This document shows positions 5,413-8,135 of a stretch of 8,135 nucleotides of DNA, in pieces (the first letter of the stretch is position 1; every line of letters begins with the position of its first letter). The translations under genes and the position numbers were made by a program. Location of the stretch: contig CAIYYW010000319.1 in the NCBI GenBank assembly GCA_903930515.1, positions 1 to 8,135 of the forward strand, in the 5' to 3' direction. The notes below the pieces were generated by a model. That model saw nothing but the letters and a program-made list of their open reading frames with translations, searched no databases and was not told the origin of the DNA. The DNA is from an uncultured delta proteobacterium. GTDB taxonomy: Bacteria > RBG-13-61-14 > DRUE01.

Positions 5413-6789
5413 ATGAAGCAGATCATCAAACAACTTGCGCTCAAATCAGAGCCGGAACAGGTCTTTGCCGGGATCCAGGGCCGCGGCCCCTGTTTCTGGC
5501 TGGACAGCTCGCTCCTGGACGAGCGATCCGGGACCTGGTCATATCTGGGGTTTGAGCCGTTCCTGAAAATCAGGTTCCGCTCCGGAGAATTTCTTATTGA
5601 GGGAAAATCGCAGGAGCGTTTCCGGTCGCTCAGGCCGCTCTCGGTTTTGCGCGAATACTTGTCAGCCTTTGAGACCAGGCGTGATGATCCGGATTTCCCG
5701 TTTCTCGGCGGCGGGGTCGGGTATTTTGGTTACGAGCTTGGGAATTACCTGGAAAAAATTCCCTTCCGCCGGACCGACGATTTAAATCTGCCCGAACTTG
5801 CTTTTGACCTTTACCAGTTTGTCCTGGGTTTTCATCATCCGAGCGGAACCTGGTATTTGCTGGGAATAGAGGATGACGGCTTGCCCTTGCGGAATGACCT
5901 GTACCTTGATAATTTTTCCAGGATGGCCGGTCAAGCCGGGGAAAATCCCGAGCAAGGTGTTTTTTCCGAGCGGGTCGCGAGCGATTTTTCAAAGGAGCAA
6001 TATTTTTCCGCGCTGCTCCAGGCAAAGGAATACATCAGGAACGGCGACATCTACCAGGTGAACCTTACCCAGCGCTTTTGTTCCGAATACCCGGGCGGGG
6101 TTGAAGGACTTTATCGCCGGCTGCGCAGGATCAATCCGGGCGCCTACGCGGGCGTGTTGCGCTATCCTGACTTTTCCATCCTGAGTTCCAGCCCGGAGCT
6201 TTATCTCAGGGCGCGGGGCCGAGAGGTGATCACGCGGCCGATCAAGGGGACCCGGCCGAGAGGAAAAACCCGGGAGGAAGATGAACAACTTAAATCCGGG
6301 CTTTTACGCAGCGAGAAAGATTTGGCGGAACTGACAATGATTGTGGACCTGGAGCGGAACGACCTGGGCCGGGTCTGCGATTACGGCTCGGTGACGGTGT
6401 CCGGATACCCGGAGTTGGAAACCTACTCCCGGGTGCATCATCTGACGGCGACTATTTCCGGAAAATTGGCTCAGGGGAAAAATATTTATGACCTGATCCG
6501 GGCGAGCTTTCCCGGAGGCTCCATCACCGGCGCGCCCAAAGTGCGGGCGATGGAAATTATTGACGGGTTGGAGCCGCACGCGCGGGGACCTTACACCGGA
6601 TCAATCGGCTGGATCGGCTTCAACGGCAATATGGAACTGAACATCGCGATCCGGATCATAATCCTGAAAGACCAATCCGCCTATTTCCCGGCCGGGGGAG
6701 GGATAGTCGCCGACTCCGACCCGGAGTTGGAATATCAGGAAAGCTGGATCAAGGCGCTGGCGTTATGGGAAGCGCTGTCAGGGACTTAA
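5413..6789 (+). CDS. pabB: Aminodeoxychorismate synthase component I (PabB)
   Basis: This 458-residue enzyme converts chorismate with ammonia to 4-amino-4-deoxychorismate, the branch towards p-aminobenzoate and folate. It has an N-terminal component I domain (about 1-150) and a chorismate-binding domain (about 190-455). GDIYQVNLTQRF is at 211-222. PIKGTRPRG at 276-284 carries Lys278, the residue that marks PabB, whereas anthranilate synthase TrpE has Ala there. VDLERNDLGRVC (311-322), FPGGSITGAPKVRAMEII (366-383), YTGSIGW (394-400) and GGGIVADSDPELEYQES (428-444) complete the active site. No PabA or PabC is adjacent, so partners are probably elsewhere. I chose the ATG at 5413 because family alignment starts there. 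An in-frame ATG at 5365 would read through the terminator hairpin and add 16 residues including FGRLGFFIF. Neither start has a good Shine-Dalgarno. Confidence 0.93.
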   Translation: MKQIIKQLALKSEPEQVFAGIQGRGPCFWLDSSLLDERSGTWSYLGFEPFLKIRFRSGEFLIEGKSQERFRSLRPLSVLREYLSAFETRRDDPDFPFLGGGVGYFGYELGNYLEKIPFRRTDDLNLPELAFDLYQFVLGFHHPSGTWYLLGIEDDGLPLRNDLYLDNFSRMAGQAGENPEQGVFSERVASDFSKEQYFSALLQAKEYIRNGDIYQVNLTQRFCSEYPGGVEGLYRRLRRINPGAYAGVLRYPDFSILSSSPELYLRARGREVITRPIKGTRPRGKTREEDEQLKSGLLRSEKDLAELTMIVDLERNDLGRVCDYGSVTVSGYPELETYSRVHHLTATISGKLAQGKNIYDLIRASFPGGSITGAPKVRAMEIIDGLEPHARGPYTGSIGWIGFNGNMELNIAIRIIILKDQSAYFPAGGGIVADSDPELEYQESWIKALALWEALSGT

Positions 6790-7374
6790 CTTCCCGCCTC
6801 TAACTTTTCCACCAGCTTCGTGTATTTTTCGTGGATCATTTTCCGGTCAAATTCCCACATCTCCGCAAGCATCCGGTCCATCTCCTCGCGCGAGAAGTAT
6901 GCCATCGCCGGGAGGAAGAATTCCCGATCCTCTTTTTCAATATGTTTGGGATAAAATTCAGTCAGTATTTCCAGCAAATCCCGGATGGCCGTGAGCGAGA
7001 CAGTATCGCCCCCGACATACTTATCTTTGGCCGCGACCAGTTTCGCCACCAAGCCCCGGGCGTAAATGTGGTCGTTGATCAACTCCTGCATGACTCTTTT
7101 ATGCGCTTCAGAAATTTTTTTTCTGCGCCAGGTCCCGAAACAGGATTTCCTCTTCCTTGCCGTGGTGGGTCCGGTCCGCGTAGGTCCTGATAAAACCAAC
7201 CGCAGTGTCAATCAACACCGGATCAACCTTGTTCTTTAAGCCGATCCCCGCGGCTTCCTCTTTGATCACCGCGATCATCCGCTCGACCAGCCGGTGCTCA
7301 ATCATCAGCGGCGCCACCGGTTTGATCTTGAAACCGGTTTCAGCTTTCTTGCCTGGTTCCTTTTCCTTGACCAT
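6786..7374 (-). pseudogene. Hemerythrin-domain protein, interrupted by a 1-nt frameshift
   Basis: Two overlapping frames encode one hemerythrin-like four-helix protein that binds a non-heme di-iron centre, used in sensing or handling O2, NO or iron. The first frame (7374-7108) ends soon after Lys86 in LAQKKNF; the second continues ISEAHKRVMQELINDH to 6786. Dropping one A from the A8 tract at 7122-7115 restores a 195-residue protein. Ligand candidates are all present: His27 in MIEHRL, His70/71 and Glu74/75 in HHGKEEEILF, His102 in INDHIYAR, His144 and Glu148/Asp149 in YPKHIEKED. The start at 7374 is supported by GGGAGGA 5 nt upstream (7386-7380). The stop overlaps the pabB stop in a convergent arrangement. 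Conservation on both sides of the break suggests a recent mutation, a sequencing error or slippage rather than old decay. Confidence 0.88.
7115..7122 (-). other. A8 homopolymer tract at the hemerythrin frameshift
   Basis: Eight T on the plus strand, read as eight A in the coding strand. With seven A the frame reads CAG AAA AAA ATT TCT GAA and the hemerythrin domain is continuous; with eight it meets TGA at 7110-7108. A -1 shift (nine A) does not open the right frame. Tracts of this length are prone to sequencing error, replication slippage and transcriptional slippage. Confidence 0.85.
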
Positions 7375-7402
7375 CTTTATCCTCCCTCATTGATCGGCTT
7401 TG

Positions 7403-7429
7403 ATCCAATGATCCTAACCTTTATCCAAT
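7403..7429. repeat. Two ATCCAAT direct repeats 20 bp apart upstream of the hemerythrin gene
   Basis: ATCCAAT occurs at 7403-7409 and 7423-7429, a spacing of 20 bp or about two helical turns, within 55 bp upstream of the hemerythrin start. On the coding strand both read ATTGGAT. This spacing would suit a regulator bound on one face of the DNA, but two 7-mers could also be chance. Confidence 0.25.
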
Positions 7430-7480
7430 CTTGTCCGATCCGGCAAGAGCCGGTTCCATTTTCCCTGGATCCTTTCTTAG

Positions 7481-7509
7481 TTGACAAGGTTTCAACGGAA
7501 CCATAGAAT
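7481..7509 (+). promoter_or_regulatory. Near-consensus promoter of the nicotinate phosphoribosyltransferase gene
   Basis: TTGACA (7481-7486, 6 of 6) and TAGAAT (7504-7509, 5 of 6) are separated by 17 nt. The predicted start near 7516 leaves a leader of about 14 nt carrying the AGAGGA ribosome-binding site. The spacer contains a dyad, GGTTTC (7488-7493) facing GGAACC (7497-7502), which could be an operator. Confidence 0.7.
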
Positions 7510-7529
7510 TACCTTCCCAGAGGAAACCA

Positions 7530-8135
7530 ATGAGTCTAGTGGATTTTGAAAACCGGGCCTTGATCACGGACTTTTACCAACTGACGATGTCGGCCAGTTA
7601 TTTCCAGCATAACCACAATCCGAGCGCGACCTTTGAAATGTTCATCCGGCATCTACCGGAAAACCGCGGCTATTTGATCTTCGCCGGGCTGGAGCAGGCG
7701 CTGGAATATCTGGAGGGTTTGAAATTCATCCCCGAGGAGATCGCCTATTTAAAATCCCTGCCGGTTTTCAAGCAGATCCCGAAAGGCTTTTTTGAATATC
7801 TGGCCGAGTTTAAATTCACCGGCGAGGTCTGGGCGATGGAGGAGGGGGAGCCTTTCTTCGCCGGAGAGCCGATCCTTTCGGTGCGCGCTCCCCTGATCCA
7901 GGCGCAACTGGTTGAGACCTATCTCCTGACCATGATCAATTTCCAGACCTTGGTCGCGACCAAGGCCAGCCGGGTGATTGCCGCGGCGCGCGGCCGGCAG
8001 GTGGTTGATTTCGGAGCCCGGAGGGCGCACGGGCCCGAGGCGGGCGTGCTCGCGGCGCGCGCGAGCTTCATCGGCGGCTGCTCAGGCACTTCCAATGTTT
8101 ATGCCGCGCGCAAATTGGAGATTCCCGCGGTCGGG
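7530..8135 (+). CDS. pncB: Nicotinate phosphoribosyltransferase (N-terminal 202 residues; runs off window)
   Basis: The open frame from the ATG at 7530 continues to the right edge without a stop. The enzyme joins nicotinate to PRPP to give nicotinate mononucleotide, the entry step of the Preiss-Handler NAD salvage route. TDFYQLTM at residues 13-20 is the hallmark N-terminal motif. INFQTLVATKASRV lies at 136-149. DFGARRAHG at 160-168 is the conserved substrate-site motif and GGCSGTSNVYAARK at 182-195 matches the GTSNV region. Typical members are about 440-490 residues, so more than half is missing because of the window edge. AGAGGA lies 5 nt before the ATG and a strong promoter is just upstream, so the gene probably starts its own transcript. 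A related nicotinamide enzyme is less likely given the RRAHG motif. Confidence 0.94.
   Translation, partial: MSLVDFENRALITDFYQLTMSASYFQHNHNPSATFEMFIRHLPENRGYLIFAGLEQALEYLEGLKFIPEEIAYLKSLPVFKQIPKGFFEYLAEFKFTGEVWAMEEGEPFFAGEPILSVRAPLIQAQLVETYLLTMINFQTLVATKASRVIAAARGRQVVDFGARRAHGPEAGVLAARASFIGGCSGTSNVYAARKLEIPAVG

Noticed and set aside
5203-5433. 76-codon minus-strand frame in the pabB upstream region
   Set aside because: It spans the terminator and the palindromic element, has no Shine-Dalgarno, and no family features; more likely repeat-derived open sequence.
5413-6789. Anthranilate synthase component I (TrpE) as the identity of this gene
   Set aside because: The PIKGT lysine is the PabB signature, and no trp genes are adjacent.
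7108-7130. Programmed -1 ribosomal frameshift in the hemerythrin gene
   Set aside because: The needed change is loss of one base (+1 or -2); a -1 shift on the A tract opens the wrong frame.
7749-8030. 93-codon minus-strand frame inside the nicotinate phosphoribosyltransferase gene
   Set aside because: Antisense to a conserved enzyme with no start signal or domain.

Overview
The window looks like a moderately GC-rich (mid-50s % by eye) chromosomal stretch from an uncultivated diderm bacterium. Evidence for this is two lipoprotein-type secreted hydrolases, clear Shine-Dalgarno sites and E. coli-like -35/-10 promoters, short intergenic palindromes of the kind scattered through many candidate-phylum genomes, and a hemerythrin-domain gene of a type common in anaerobes. 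An Omnitrophota-like or similar lineage would fit, but nothing here fixes the phylum. I see no phage genes, insertion sequence, CRISPR array, tRNA or rRNA.

Minus-strand block (5150 down to 1). A promoter at 5178-5206 drives two tandem, closely related CocE/NonD (peptidase S15) hydrolases with export signals, 13 nt apart, ending at a hairpin terminator at 1491-1515. Below this lie two overlapping small ORFs (1449-1252 and 1262-1095). They look like a small conserved protein followed by the shrunken remains of a nucleotidyltransferase-type partner. miaA (tRNA dimethylallyltransferase) follows after 9 nt. Past a short inverted repeat, the window ends inside the signal peptide of another exported protein.

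The divergent region 5151-5412 (262 nt) holds the hydrolase promoter on the minus strand. On the plus strand it holds a promoter and a very strong intrinsic terminator that sits only 3 nt before the pabB start codon, with no ribosome-binding site between them. This is the most unusual regulatory arrangement in the window. pabB (aminodeoxychorismate synthase component I, folate pathway) runs 5413-6789.

pabB converges on a hemerythrin-domain gene (7374-6786, minus) whose stop codon overlaps that of pabB. The hemerythrin gene is broken by one extra A in an eight-A tract; removing it restores a 195-residue protein with all expected metal ligands. From 7530 to the right edge runs the first 202 codons of a nicotinate phosphoribosyltransferase (NAD salvage) behind a near-consensus promoter.

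The genes are mostly unrelated housekeeping and accessory functions (tRNA modification, folate, NAD, exported hydrolysis). I find no convincing new multi-gene system. No gene-free stretch exceeds 300 bases; the longest, 5151-5412, is described above.
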